A stretch of 64,000 bases of DNA from CAVQXR01 sp046330455 (GTDB lineage Bacteria; Actinomycetota; Thermoleophilia; Gaiellales; Gaiellaceae). Where the stretch lies: the NCBI GenBank assembly GCA_046330455.1, contig JAXLSU010000002.1, positions 1 through 64,000 on the forward strand, read 5' to 3'. Each line of letters opens with the position of its first letter. Position 1 is the first letter of the stretch. Both the position numbers and the translations under genes were made by a program. Positions 16,630 to 26,186 of this stretch are shown here, in pieces. The notes beneath the pieces are model-generated. The model searched no databases and was not told the DNA's origin. It was given only the letters and a program-made list of their open reading frames with translations.

Positions 16630-17699
16630 GCGAACACCTTCTGGCGCGGGTTCTCGCGCGACACCTTCTGCAGCGCCTCGATCGCCTCGCGCTCCGCCTT
16701 GCTCAGCTTCTGGGGCACGGTGAGCCGCACCCGCGCGATCAGGTCGCCCCGGCCGGGGCCCTTCAGCTCCGGCGCTCCCCGGCCGCGGACGCGCAGCAGC
16801 CTGCCGTCCTGGGAGCCGGCCGGCACCTTGAGCGCGACCGAGCCGTCGGGAGTCGGAATCTCGACGGTGGCGCCGAGCGCGGCCTCCGCGTAGGTGACGG
16901 GCACCTCGAGGTACAGGTCGTTCCCGCGCCGTTCGTAGAGCGGGGACGGCGCGACGCGCGTGATGACGAAGAGGTCACCGGGCGGGCCGCCGTTCAGGCC
17001 GGGTTCGCCCTTGCCCGCGAGCCGGATGCGGGTGCCGTCGGCGACGCCGGGGGCGATCTTCACCTGGTAGCGCTTCGTCTCCCGGACCCGGCCCGAGCCG
17101 GAGCAGGTCCGGCAGGGGCTCTCGACGACGGTGCCGTTGCCGCGGCAGCGCGGGCACGGCTGGGAGAGCGCGAACATCCCCTGGCTCTGCGAGACGACGC
17201 CGCGACCGCGGCACTCGGGGCAGACGACCGGTGAGGTTCCCGGCTCGGCCCCGTTGCCCTTGCACGCCCCGCACGCAACCGCCGCGTCGACCGGGACCTT
17301 GGCGGTGACGCCCTCGAGCGAGTCCTCGAACGAGAGGTTCACCGTCGCCTCGAGATCGCGCCCGCGGCGCCCGCGCTGGCGCTGCGTCCCGCCGGCCCCG
17401 AAGATGCCGCCGAACAGGTCGCCCAGGTCGAACAGGTCTGAGAGATCGCCGAACTGGCTGCCGTCGAAGCCGGTCCCGCCGGCGGACAGGCGCTGCCCGA
17501 ACTGGTCGTACTGGGCCCGCTTCTCGGGGTCGCCGAGCACGTCGTGGGCGGCCGAGACCTCCTTGAACCGCTCCTCGGCCTCCGCGTCGTCGGGGTTCCG
17601 GTCGGGATGGTACTGCCGCGCGAGGGCACGGTAGGCCTTCTTGATCTCGTCCTGCGTCGCCGTGCGTGGGACGCCCAGGCTCTCGTAGAGATCCTTCAT
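16626..17699 (-). CDS. dnaJ: DnaJ co-chaperone
   Basis: 357 residues. The J domain has the HPD tripeptide (ARQYHPDRNPDD) at about 31-33. A Gly/Phe-rich linker and a full zinc-binding region follow, with the four motifs CGACKGNG, CPECRGRG, CPRCRGNG and CRTCSGSG. The C-terminal substrate-binding domain follows. It stimulates DnaK ATP hydrolysis and delivers clients. The start overlaps grpE by 4 bases and the end overlaps hspR by 4 bases. Confidence 0.97.
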   Translation of the reverse strand: MKDLYESLGVPRTATQDEIKKAYRALARQYHPDRNPDDAEAEERFKEVSAAHDVLGDPEKRAQYDQFGQRLSAGGTGFDGSQFGDLSDLFDLGDLFGGIFGAGGTQRQRGRRGRDLEATVNLSFEDSLEGVTAKVPVDAAVACGACKGNGAEPGTSPVVCPECRGRGVVSQSQGMFALSQPCPRCRGNGTVVESPCRTCSGSGRVRETKRYQVKIAPGVADGTRIRLAGKGEPGLNGGPPGDLFVITRVAPSPLYERRGNDLYLEVPVTYAEAALGATVEIPTPDGSVALKVPAGSQDGRLLRVRGRGAPELKGPGRGDLIARVRLTVPQKLSKAEREAIEALQKVSRENPRQKVFA

Positions 17700-18255
17700 G
17701 CGCTCCCGTCCGTCTCGGGCGGCTGCATGGCGATCACCACGCGCGCCGGCCGGAGCACCCGGTCACCGAGCAGGTAGCCCTTCTGGATCACCTCGAGGAT
17801 CGTGCCCTCCTCGCGATCGGCCGGCTGCGTCAGCAGCGCCTCGTGCACGTGGGGGTCGAAGGTCCCGTTCGCCTCGATCTCGAGCAGGCCCTCCCGGGCG
17901 AGCGCCTGTCGCAGCTCGCGCTCGACGAGCCGGACGCCCTCCTCGAGCTTCGCCTCCTCGTGCTCGCTCGCCGCGACGAGCGCACGCTCGAGGTCGTCGA
18001 GGACCGGCAGCAGCTCCTTCACGAGCCGCTCGTGCGCCCGGGCGACGAGGCTCTCCTGATCACGGGCCGCCCGCTTGCGGTAGTTGTCGAAGTCGGCCGC
18101 GACCCGTCGCAGGTCGTCGAGGTACTCGTCCCGCTGCGCCGCGACCTCCGAGAGCGAGCCCTCGGCCGTCTCGAGCCTCCGCTCGCAGGCCGAGACGAGC
18201 TCCTCGAGCTCCTCGATCCGCTCGACCAGCTCGAGCTTGGTCGGGACGCGCTCGG

Positions 18256-18259
<4 letters not shown>
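17696..18259 (-). CDS. grpE: GrpE nucleotide-exchange factor
   Basis: 187 residues. The first ~70 form a charged coiled coil, and the conserved section DFDNYRKRAARDQES follows. The C-terminal beta-wing ends with the usual GYLLGDRVLRPARVVIA. It releases ADP from DnaK. It overlaps dnaK and dnaJ by 4 bases each, giving a tightly coupled dnaK-grpE-dnaJ-hspR operon. Confidence 0.97.
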
Positions 18260-20172
<1,913 letters not shown>

Positions 20173-20216
20173 CCTGTCATTGCCTCCTGGCGACTCGATA
20201 TGAAAACCTAAGCGCG

Positions 20217-20222
20217 ATCATA
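20217..20222 (-). promoter_or_regulatory. -10 box (TATGAT) of the dnaK operon
   Basis: Minus-strand TATGAT about 45 bases before the dnaK ATG, in an A/T-rich patch that stands out from its surroundings. No good -35 hexamer and no clear HAIR or CIRCE repeat is visible upstream, so the regulator site is unassigned. Confidence 0.5.
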
Positions 20223-20383
20223 GCAGATTTTCTCTCTATTCAGGGGATTCCCTTTCTTGATCGGATCGGACACACTGCGAGTTGAGGGCGCCGGCTGACA
20301 CAGGATCTCCCGGCCCGGTGCGGAAGCCGCAGCCGCAACGCGGGCCGGGAGGTGACCTGGCCCTCCCATCTCTCCTCCACAGC

Positions 20384-20412
20384 GCGGGCGGGTTGACAGG
20401 AAACCCGCCCGC
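20384..20412. other. Strong hairpin upstream of the aldo/keto reductase start
   Basis: Perfect 11-bp stem GCGGGCGGGTT / AACCCGCCCGC with a 7-base loop, ending 5 bases before ATG 20418. It could be a terminator for something reading from the left, or could hinder translation of the reductase. No U-run follows. Confidence 0.55.
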
Positions 20413-20417
20413 CGCGC

Positions 20418-21329
20418 ATGCTCTCGCAGGTGGCGCCGCTTCCGATTCCCGGGCTCGAGCGGCCCGTCTTCCCGGTCGTCCTCGGTACGGCCCAGGTCAC
20501 TCACTCGGGGGCCGACCTTCCGGCCTCGTCCTGGTTCCGGCTCTGGGACGACGCGGTCGAGGCTGGGGTCGACACCTTCGACGGGGCCGCTCACTACGGC
20601 GCCCGGAGCGAGCGGCTGCTCGGGCGCTGGCTCGCCTCGCGCCGCGCCCGCGACGACGTGACGCTGCTCCACAAGGTGGCCCACACGCCGCGCTGCAGGC
20701 CCGAGGCGGTGGCCGGCGAGCTGACGGGAAGCCTCGAGCGGCTCGGGATCGACCGCGTCGACGTGCTCGTGCTGCACCGCGACGACCCGGCGATCCCGGT
20801 CGGGGAGTTCGTGGACGCCCTCGACGCCGAGGTCGGCTCCGGTCGTGCCGGGGCCGCCGGGGTCAGCAACTGGACGGCGGAGCGGGCCGAGGCCTTCGAT
20901 CGATACGCGGCCGCGACCGGTCGGGCCCGGCTCGCGCTCGTCTCGAACCAGCTCTCGCTCGCCGAGATGGTCGAGCCCGTCTGGCCGGGGTGCCTGCGGG
21001 CCGACGAACGCTGGCACGCGCGGACGCAGCTGCCGCTTCTCGCCTGGTCGTCCGCGGCGCGCGGCTTCTTCGCGGACCGGCCGGACGCCGACGAGGAGAT
21101 GCAACGGTGCTGGCTCACCGCGGCCAACAGCGCCCGCAGGACGCGGTGTCGCGAGCTCGCGGCCCGGGTCGGCGGCGACCCGGTCACCGTCGCGCTCGCC
21201 TGGGTGCTCGCGCGCCCCTATCCCACCGCGGCCGTGGTCGGGCCGACCTCGACCGCCGAGCTCGAGCCTGCTCTCGCCGCCGCCCGGCTCGCGCTCGACC
21301 CGGTGGACGCCGCCTGGCTGGCCGGCTGA
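20418..21329 (+). CDS. Aldo/keto reductase
   Basis: 303 residues with the (beta/alpha)8 aldo-keto reductase layout. The catalytic tetrad is visible: Asp in VDTFDGAAHYG, Tyr in the same motif, Lys in LLHKVAHT and His in VLVLHRDDPA. The C-terminal cofactor part has VALAWVLARPYPTAAVVGPT. Members reduce carbonyls with NADPH or act on sugars, and the substrate here is unknown. The gene diverges from the dnaK operon and is followed 35 bases later by moaA. Confidence 0.85.
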   Translation: MLSQVAPLPIPGLERPVFPVVLGTAQVTHSGADLPASSWFRLWDDAVEAGVDTFDGAAHYGARSERLLGRWLASRRARDDVTLLHKVAHTPRCRPEAVAGELTGSLERLGIDRVDVLVLHRDDPAIPVGEFVDALDAEVGSGRAGAAGVSNWTAERAEAFDRYAAATGRARLALVSNQLSLAEMVEPVWPGCLRADERWHARTQLPLLAWSSAARGFFADRPDADEEMQRCWLTAANSARRTRCRELAARVGGDPVTVALAWVLARPYPTAAVVGPTSTAELEPALAAARLALDPVDAAWLAG

Positions 21330-21352
21330 GCGCCGTACGGCTCCCTGCTCCG

Positions 21353-21358
21353 TACCGT
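21353..21358 (+). promoter_or_regulatory. -10 box (TACCGT) of moaA, leaderless start
   Basis: TACCGT, then exactly 6 bases, then ATG 21365. It lies in the short gap after the aldo/keto reductase stop, so moaA may have its own promoter. Confidence 0.55.
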
Positions 21359-21364
21359 CACCCG

Positions 21365-22390
21365 ATGAGTAGGCTTGGCGATGTGGGAGCTCCGATCGAC
21401 ACGTTCGGCCGGCCCCTCAGGGACCTGCGGATCTCGGTCACCGACCGCTGCAACTTCCGGTGCACCTACTGCATGCCGAAGACGGTGTTCGGTCGCGACC
21501 ACGAGTTCCTGCGCCGCGAGCAGCTGCTCACGTTCGAGGAGATCACCCGGGTCGCGCGTGTCGCAGCGTCGCTCGGCGTCGAGAAGGTCCGCCTCACCGG
21601 CGGTGAGCCCCTGCTGCGAAAAGACGTCGAGCGCCTCGTCGAGCAGCTCGCCGGCATCCCGGGCCTCGAGCTGACGCTGACGACGAACGGCTCGCTGCTC
21701 CCGGTGAAGGCGCAGGCGCTTCGCGAGGCCGGCCTGGGACGGATCACCGTCAGCCTCGACGCGCTCGACGACGAGGTCTTCAGGGCGATGAACGACGTCG
21801 ACTTCCCGGTCGGGCGCGTGCTCGAGGGAATCGAGGCGGCCGCGGCCGCCGGGCTCGCGCCGATCAAGGTCAACATGGTCGTGAAGCGAGGCGTGAACGA
21901 GGACTCGGTGCTTCCGATGGCCCGCCACTTCCACGGCAGCGGCCACATCGTGCGCTTCATCGAGTTCATGGACGTCGGGGCGACGAACGGCTGGCGCCTC
22001 GACGACGTCGTTCCCGCGCGGGAGATCGTCGAGCGGATCGACGCCGAGCTTCCCCTCGAGCCGGTCGAGCCCGCCTACCGCGGCGAGGTCGCACGCCGCT
22101 GGCGCTACCGGGACGGTGGCGGCGAGATCGGCGTCATCGCCTCCGTCACCCAGGCGTTCTGCCGCGACTGCACCCGGGCACGCCTGTCCGCGGACGGGAA
22201 GCTCTACACGTGCCTGTTCGCGGTGCGGGGACACGACGTGCTCGGGCTGCTCCGGAGCGGCGTCGTCGATGCCGAGCTCGCGAGGCTGCTCTCCTCGATC
22301 TGGTCGGATCGGGTCGACCGCTACTCGGAGATCCGCTCCGAGCACACGTCCGGCCTCCCGAAGGTCGAGATGTCCTACATCGGGGGCTAA
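21365..22390 (+). CDS. moaA: GTP 3',8-cyclase MoaA (molybdopterin biosynthesis)
   Basis: 341 residues, with start at ATG 21365 (MSRLGDVGAPIDTFGR). The frame is open far upstream through the previous gene and is not coding there. The radical-SAM cluster motif is CNFRCTYC (about residues 37-44), with GGEPLLRKD next. The second 4Fe-4S site is CRDCTRARLSADGKLYTC near residues 265-282, and the chain ends in the conserved Gly-Gly. With MoaC it converts GTP to cyclic pyranopterin monophosphate. No other moa genes are in the window. Confidence 0.95.
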   Translation: MSRLGDVGAPIDTFGRPLRDLRISVTDRCNFRCTYCMPKTVFGRDHEFLRREQLLTFEEITRVARVAASLGVEKVRLTGGEPLLRKDVERLVEQLAGIPGLELTLTTNGSLLPVKAQALREAGLGRITVSLDALDDEVFRAMNDVDFPVGRVLEGIEAAAAAGLAPIKVNMVVKRGVNEDSVLPMARHFHGSGHIVRFIEFMDVGATNGWRLDDVVPAREIVERIDAELPLEPVEPAYRGEVARRWRYRDGGGEIGVIASVTQAFCRDCTRARLSADGKLYTCLFAVRGHDVLGLLRSGVVDAELARLLSSIWSDRVDRYSEIRSEHTSGLPKVEMSYIGG

Positions 22391-22700
22391 CGCAAGGCGC
22401 GAAGCGCCGCGCAGCGTCCGCGCCGCAGGCGCCAGGACGCGAAGCCCCGCGGCCCGAAGGGCCGCACACCCGCAAGGCGCGAAGCGCCGCGCAGCGTCCG
22501 CGCCGCAGGCGCCAGGACGCGAAGCCCCGCGGCCCGAAGGGCCGCACACCTGAAAGGCAGGCGAAGCCCGCCGCGCCCGCGGCCGGACGGCCCGCTCGCC
22601 GGGCCGGACCAGCGCAGGGTCGGGCAAAGCCCGACGGTCACGAGATCAGCCGCAGGCGCCAGGACGCGAAGCCCTGCGGCCCGAAGGGCCGCCCCGACGA
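22391..22700. repeat. Tandem GC-rich repeats with GCGGCCC hairpin cores
   Basis: Two almost identical ~80-base copies in a row (22391-22470 and 22471-22550), each with CGCAGGCGCCAGGACGCGAA followed by the palindrome GCGGCCC-GAA-GGGCCGC, plus a partial third copy near 22650-22695. Together with the small palindromes up to 22763 they fill the ~400-base gap between moaA and the PAP2 gene. I see no gene in the gap. Confidence 0.8.
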
Positions 22701-22705
22701 CCGGC

Positions 22706-22724
22706 GGCGGGATGAGATCCCGCC
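22706..22724. repeat. Short REP-like palindrome, copy 1
   Basis: GGCGGGAT-GAG-ATCCCGCC, an 8-bp perfect stem with a 3-base loop. Related copies are at 22745, 37947 and 41027. Confidence 0.7.
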
Positions 22725-22744
22725 CTACAACCAACCCCTGTGGG

Positions 22745-22763
22745 GGCCGGATCTCATCCGGCC
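22745..22763. repeat. Short REP-like palindrome, copy 2
   Basis: GGCCGGAT-CTC-ATCCGGCC, inverted relative to copy 1. The changed stem base is matched on the other arm, so pairing is kept. Confidence 0.7.
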
Positions 22764-22793
22764 CGGGTCTCCTCGCTACCATTGTCCGGGTCG

Positions 22794-23564
22794 ATGAACG
22801 CGCTTCGCGCCCCACTCCGGCGCATCGACCGCGCGATGCCGCGCGGGCTCGGCGACTTCCTGCTCCAGCTCGGCATCTGGTTCGGGTTCCTGTTCGCCTA
22901 CCAGCTGGCACGCGGGATCGCAGACCTCGGCGCGGAGCACGCCTTCGACAACGGCCAGGCGATCATCGACGCCGAGCGCGATCTCGGAGCGCTCGTCGAG
23001 CTGCCGATCCAGCACGCCGTGACCGGGGCCGGGGACTGGCTCGTGCAGTCCGTCAACTGGACGTACTGGAACTCGCAGTTCACCGTGGTCGGGCTCACGC
23101 TGCTCTGGGTGTACTTCCGTCGCAACGACTCGTTCCTGCGGCTCCGCAACATCCTCCTGCTCGCCAACGTGCTCGCGTTGATCGGCTTCGTGCTGATGCC
23201 GACCGCCCCACCGCGGCTCTTCCCCGACGCCGGGTTCGTCGACACCCTCGCCAGCTCGTCGGCCCTCAACCACGGCACCGGCCTCATTCAGCTCGCGTCG
23301 AATCAGTTCGCGGCGATGCCGAGCATCCATTCGGCCGACGCGCTGATTCTCGGCATCGTGATGGCCTCGCTCGTGCGCTGGCCGGTCGCGAAGGTGCTGT
23401 GGCTCCTCTGGCCCGCCTGGGTCTGGTTCACCGTGATGGCGACCGGGAACCACTACTGGCTCGACGTCGCCGCCGGCGTCGCGCTCGCGGCCGCCTCGAC
23501 GGCGCTCGTGCTCTGGTTCGAGTCGCTGGCCCGCCGACGCTCGGCGGTCGAGCAGGCCGCCTAG
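22794..23564 (+). CDS. PAP2-superfamily membrane phosphatase/transferase (inositol-phosphotransferase-like)
   Basis: 256 residues with about six hydrophobic segments. The PAP2_3-type motifs are MPSIHSADALILG (His, first half of the catalytic pair) and ATGNHYWLDVAAG (His and Asp, second half). This branch includes inositol-phosphorylceramide-synthase-like and lipid-phosphate enzymes that move a phosphoinositol or phosphate group at the membrane. Placement just upstream of a CDP-alcohol transferase and Ino1 supports a role in phosphatidylinositol-type lipids, by inference. The start at ATG 22794 follows TACCAT by 11 bases. Confidence 0.75.
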   Translation: MNALRAPLRRIDRAMPRGLGDFLLQLGIWFGFLFAYQLARGIADLGAEHAFDNGQAIIDAERDLGALVELPIQHAVTGAGDWLVQSVNWTYWNSQFTVVGLTLLWVYFRRNDSFLRLRNILLLANVLALIGFVLMPTAPPRLFPDAGFVDTLASSSALNHGTGLIQLASNQFAAMPSIHSADALILGIVMASLVRWPVAKVLWLLWPAWVWFTVMATGNHYWLDVAAGVALAAASTALVLWFESLARRRSAVEQAA

Positions 23565-23683
23565 CCTCACGCGCCGCCGGCGACGAACGGCAACCGAGCC
23601 CCCGGTAACAGGTACCGGCGGCGACCTCGTGTGTGTTTCGTGCGCCTCCTGTGACTGCCAGGCCGGGTGGTAGCCTCCTCCCG

Positions 23684-24343
23684 ATGGCCCGGGAGTCGAC
23701 CACGCTCGCCGACAAGCAGGGAAACATGAAGGCGGGAGCCCGACGGCTCGCCGCACGCTCGATGGAGCAGCTCGGCGAGACGAAGGTCACACCGGACATG
23801 CTCTCGCTGGGCGGGCTCGCGCTCTGCATCGCGGGCTCGGTCGCCGTCTACTTCGAGTACCGGTACTGGTGGCTGTACCTCGTCGGGGGAGTGCTGTTCG
23901 TGCTCGGCGCGGTCCTCGACATCCTCGACGGGGCACTCGCACGCGCGGGCGGCAAGGGAACGCCGTTCGGCGCCTTCCTCGATTCGACGCTCGACCGTCT
24001 CGGCGAGGCGTTCATGCTCGGCGCGATCGCGCTCGTCTTCATGCGCGAGGGGCGTGAGTGGGCCGTCGCGCTCACCTTCGCGGCCGTCGTCGGGTCGCTG
24101 CTCGTCAGCTATACGCGCGCCAAGGCCGAGGGCATGGGCCTCCAGGGCGAGGTCGGCTTCGGCAGCCGTGCCGAGCGCGTCGCGATCCTCGGGATCGGCC
24201 TCGGCCTCGGTTCCGTCGGCGGGCTCCCCTGGGCCGTGCTCGTCCTCTGCGCTCTCGCCTGGCTCACGGCGATCCAGCGGATTCTCCACGTCAGACGACA
24301 GCTGATCGAGCGGAGCTCTGCGGCCGACGGCCCTCGCGGCTGA
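23684..24343 (+). CDS. CDP-alcohol phosphatidyltransferase (phosphatidylinositol synthase type)
   Basis: 219 residues. The family signature D-x2-DG-x2-AR-x8-G-x3-D-x3-D is present as DILDGALARAGGKG followed by FGAFLDSTLDR. About four to six membrane segments are visible. The enzyme joins CDP-diacylglycerol to an alcohol or alcohol phosphate. With inositol-phosphate synthase encoded next, phosphatidylinositol(-phosphate) synthase is the best guess, though phosphatidylglycerophosphate synthase is possible from motif alone. ATG 23684 is 7 bases after TAGCCT, a leaderless start. Confidence 0.8.
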   Translation: MARESTTLADKQGNMKAGARRLAARSMEQLGETKVTPDMLSLGGLALCIAGSVAVYFEYRYWWLYLVGGVLFVLGAVLDILDGALARAGGKGTPFGAFLDSTLDRLGEAFMLGAIALVFMREGREWAVALTFAAVVGSLLVSYTRAKAEGMGLQGEVGFGSRAERVAILGIGLGLGSVGGLPWAVLVLCALAWLTAIQRILHVRRQLIERSSAADGPRG

Positions 24344-24386
24344 GCGCGCTCCTCCGTCGACGTTCCCTCCGCTGAACCCCACCGCC

Positions 24387-24595
24387 CGTAACCGCGACCC
24401 TGCGGGCCGCTCCCACGCGGGTCGCGGCCGGCCAAGCCGGCCGCTCAGCCGCGCGGCCTTCGGGCGACGTTCCTCCCACCGACCCCGAAGACGACCGTAA
24501 CCGCGGCCCTGCGGGCCGCTCCCACGCGGGTCGCGGCCGGCCAAGCCGGCCGCTCAGCCGCGCGGCCTTCGGGCGACGTTCCCTCCGCTGATGTG
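24387..24595. repeat. Two tandem copies of a ~109-base GC-rich repeat
   Basis: The unit runs CGTAACCGCG, GGCCGCTCCCACGCGGGTCG, GGCCGGCCAAGCCGGCC, then TCAGCCGCGCGGCCTTCGGG. The copies start at 24387 and 24496 and are nearly identical. The GGCCGGC-x-AAGCCGGCC part can form a hairpin. A related fragment (CCGGCCGGCCGAGCCGG) is at about 38024. No gene lies in this gap, and the ino1 promoter follows it. Confidence 0.75.
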
Positions 24596-24610
24596 AGTTT
24601 TCGGGTATGT

Positions 24611-24633
24611 TGCTAGCAGTTTGACTGCTAGCA
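24611..24633. promoter_or_regulatory. Perfect 23-base palindrome centred on the start codon (putative operator)
   Basis: TGCTAGCAGT-TTG-ACTGCTAGCA, a perfect 10-bp inverted repeat. The middle TTG is the start codon of the RHH-Ino1 frame. A -10-like TATGTT overlaps its left edge (24606-24611). Each arm contains the smaller palindrome TGCTAGCA, so the site has two symmetric half-sites, as dimer-of-dimer RHH repressors use. Autoregulation by the encoded RHH domains is inferred. Confidence 0.65.
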
Positions 24634-26108
24634 CTTCTGATCGCACCGGTGTCCTCGTGCGGATGCCGCAGGCCCTGAAGGGCGCGCTCGTCCGCGAGGT
24701 CGCTCGCCGGAACGGGAACCTGAACGACGTCGCGACGGGAATCCTGGCCGAGCGCTTCGGGGTCGACTACCGCCCCACCGGGCGCCGGAGCCCGCTCGCG
24801 GGCAGCTCGGGCGTTGCCCTCCTGCGCATGCCGGTGCAGCTCAAGGAGCGGATCCGGATCGAGGCCCTGGCAGCCGGAACGAATGTCAATGACGTGATCG
24901 TGTCGACGCTCGCCGAGGAGCTCGGCGTGCCCGGAAACGCGAGAAGGAGAGGGAGAACGATGGCATCCACGAACGGCAGCACCAACGGTGCGACGCGATC
25001 GCAGGACAAGGTTCGCGTCGCGATCGTCGGCGTCGGCAACTGCGCGAACTCGCTGTTGCAGGGCGTCGAGTACTACAAGGACGCGGCCGACGACCAGTTC
25101 GTCCCCGGCCTCATGCACGTGAACCTCGGCGGGTACCACGTGAGCGACATCGAGTTCACGGCCGCCTTCGACGTCGTCAAGGGGAAGGTCGGCAAGGACC
25201 TGTCCGAGGCGATGTGGGCGCCCCCGAACGACACGATCAGGTTCGCCGACGTCCCGAAGACCGGAGTCACCGTCTCGCGGGGAATGACCCACGACGGCCT
25301 CGGCAAGTACCTCTCGCAGATCGTCGAGAAGGCGCCGGGCGAGACCGCCGACGTCGTCGGCATCCTCAAGGAGACGGGCACGGACGTCGTCGTCAACTAC
25401 CTCCCGGTCGGCTCCGAGATGGCGACCAAGTGGTACGCGGAGCAGATCCTCGAGGCCGGCTGCGCGATGGTGAACTGCATGCCCGTGTTCATCGCCCGCG
25501 AGCACTACTGGCAGCGCCGTTTCGAGGAGCGTGGGCTCCCCGTCATCGGCGACGACATCAAGTCGCAGGTCGGCGCCACGATCACCCACCGGGTCCTCAC
25601 GAGCCTCTTCCGGGAGCGCGGCGTGCATCTCGACCGGACGATGCAGCTGAACGTGGGCGGCAACTCCGACTTCCTGAACATGCTCGAGCGCGAGCGGCTC
25701 GAGTCGAAGAAGATCTCGAAGACGAACGCCGTCACCTCGATGCTGGACTACGACCTCGGGGCCGGGAACGTCCACGTCGGGCCGAGCGACCACGTGCCCT
25801 GGCTCACCGACCGCAAGTGGGCGTACATCCGCATGGAGGGCTCCGCGTTCGGAGACGTGCCGCTGAACGTCGAGCTCAAGCTCGAGGTGTGGGACTCCCC
25901 GAACTCCGCAGGGATCGTGATCGACGCCGTGCGACTCGCGAAGCTGGCGCTGAACAACGGGGTCTCCGGGTCGCTCGAGGGCCCGAGCGCCTACCTCATG
26001 AAGTCGCCGCCGAAGCAGATCCAGGATGACGAGGCCCACGACCTCGTCGAGCACTTCATCCGCAAGCACGCGCGAGAGAAGACGCCGAAGGCGGCTGCGA
26101 AGTCGTAG
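24621..26108 (+). CDS. ino1: Tandem ribbon-helix-helix domains fused to inositol-3-phosphate synthase
   Basis: The continuous frame encodes 495 residues. Residues 10-48 and 64-103 are two aligned repeats with the RHH plan: a short strand (VLVRMP; ALLRMP) then two helices, sharing the pattern RMPxxLK..G.N.NDV..xLAE..GV. Residues 114-495 are a complete actinobacterial-type Ino1: VRVAIVGVGNCANSLLQGV (NAD loop), VNYLPVGSE, GDDIKSQVGATITHR, NVGGNSDFLN and SKTNAVTSML. Ino1 makes inositol-3-phosphate from glucose-6-phosphate. ATG 24960 has its own ribosome site (GGGAG, 4 bases before), so a separate 382-residue enzyme may also be made. The RHH part may act as a regulator of this lipid pathway. Confidence 0.85.
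   Translation: MTASTSDRTGVLVRMPQALKGALVREVARRNGNLNDVATGILAERFGVDYRPTGRRSPLAGSSGVALLRMPVQLKERIRIEALAAGTNVNDVIVSTLAEELGVPGNARRRGRTMASTNGSTNGATRSQDKVRVAIVGVGNCANSLLQGVEYYKDAADDQFVPGLMHVNLGGYHVSDIEFTAAFDVVKGKVGKDLSEAMWAPPNDTIRFADVPKTGVTVSRGMTHDGLGKYLSQIVEKAPGETADVVGILKETGTDVVVNYLPVGSEMATKWYAEQILEAGCAMVNCMPVFIAREHYWQRRFEERGLPVIGDDIKSQVGATITHRVLTSLFRERGVHLDRTMQLNVGGNSDFLNMLERERLESKKISKTNAVTSMLDYDLGAGNVHVGPSDHVPWLTDRKWAYIRMEGSAFGDVPLNVELKLEVWDSPNSAGIVIDAVRLAKLALNNGVSGSLEGPSAYLMKSPPKQIQDDEAHDLVEHFIRKHAREKTPKAAAKS
24951..24962 (+). promoter_or_regulatory. Internal ribosome site and ATG for stand-alone Ino1
   Basis: AAGGAG (24944-24949) and GGGAG (24951-24955) precede ATG 24960. This start removes both RHH repeats and gives an enzyme of normal family length. 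Confidence 0.55.
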
Positions 26109-26150
26109 CGGCGCCGGGCCGGCGAGCTCCCGGCCCTGCCGACGTCTGCC

Positions 26151-26185
26151 GGGAAGGGGCCGGACCGGGTCCGGCCCCTTCCCGG
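26151..26185. terminator. Bidirectional terminator hairpin
   Basis: Perfect 15-bp stem CGGGAAGGGGCCGGA / TCCGGCCCCTTCCCG with a 5-base loop, placed between the convergent ino1 and DMT-transporter genes. There is no long U-run, as is common in GC-rich genomes. Confidence 0.75.
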
Positions 26186-26186
26186 G

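Noticed and set aside
20230..20300. Possible HAIR or CIRCE operator upstream of dnaK.
   Set aside because: Only partial half-site matches with wrong spacing could be found, so no operator was annotated.
22391..22800. Frames through the GC-rich repeat blocks that look like Arg/Gly-rich proteins.
   Set aside because: They arise from tandem repeats and are open in several frames at once. The hairpin structure explains the block better.
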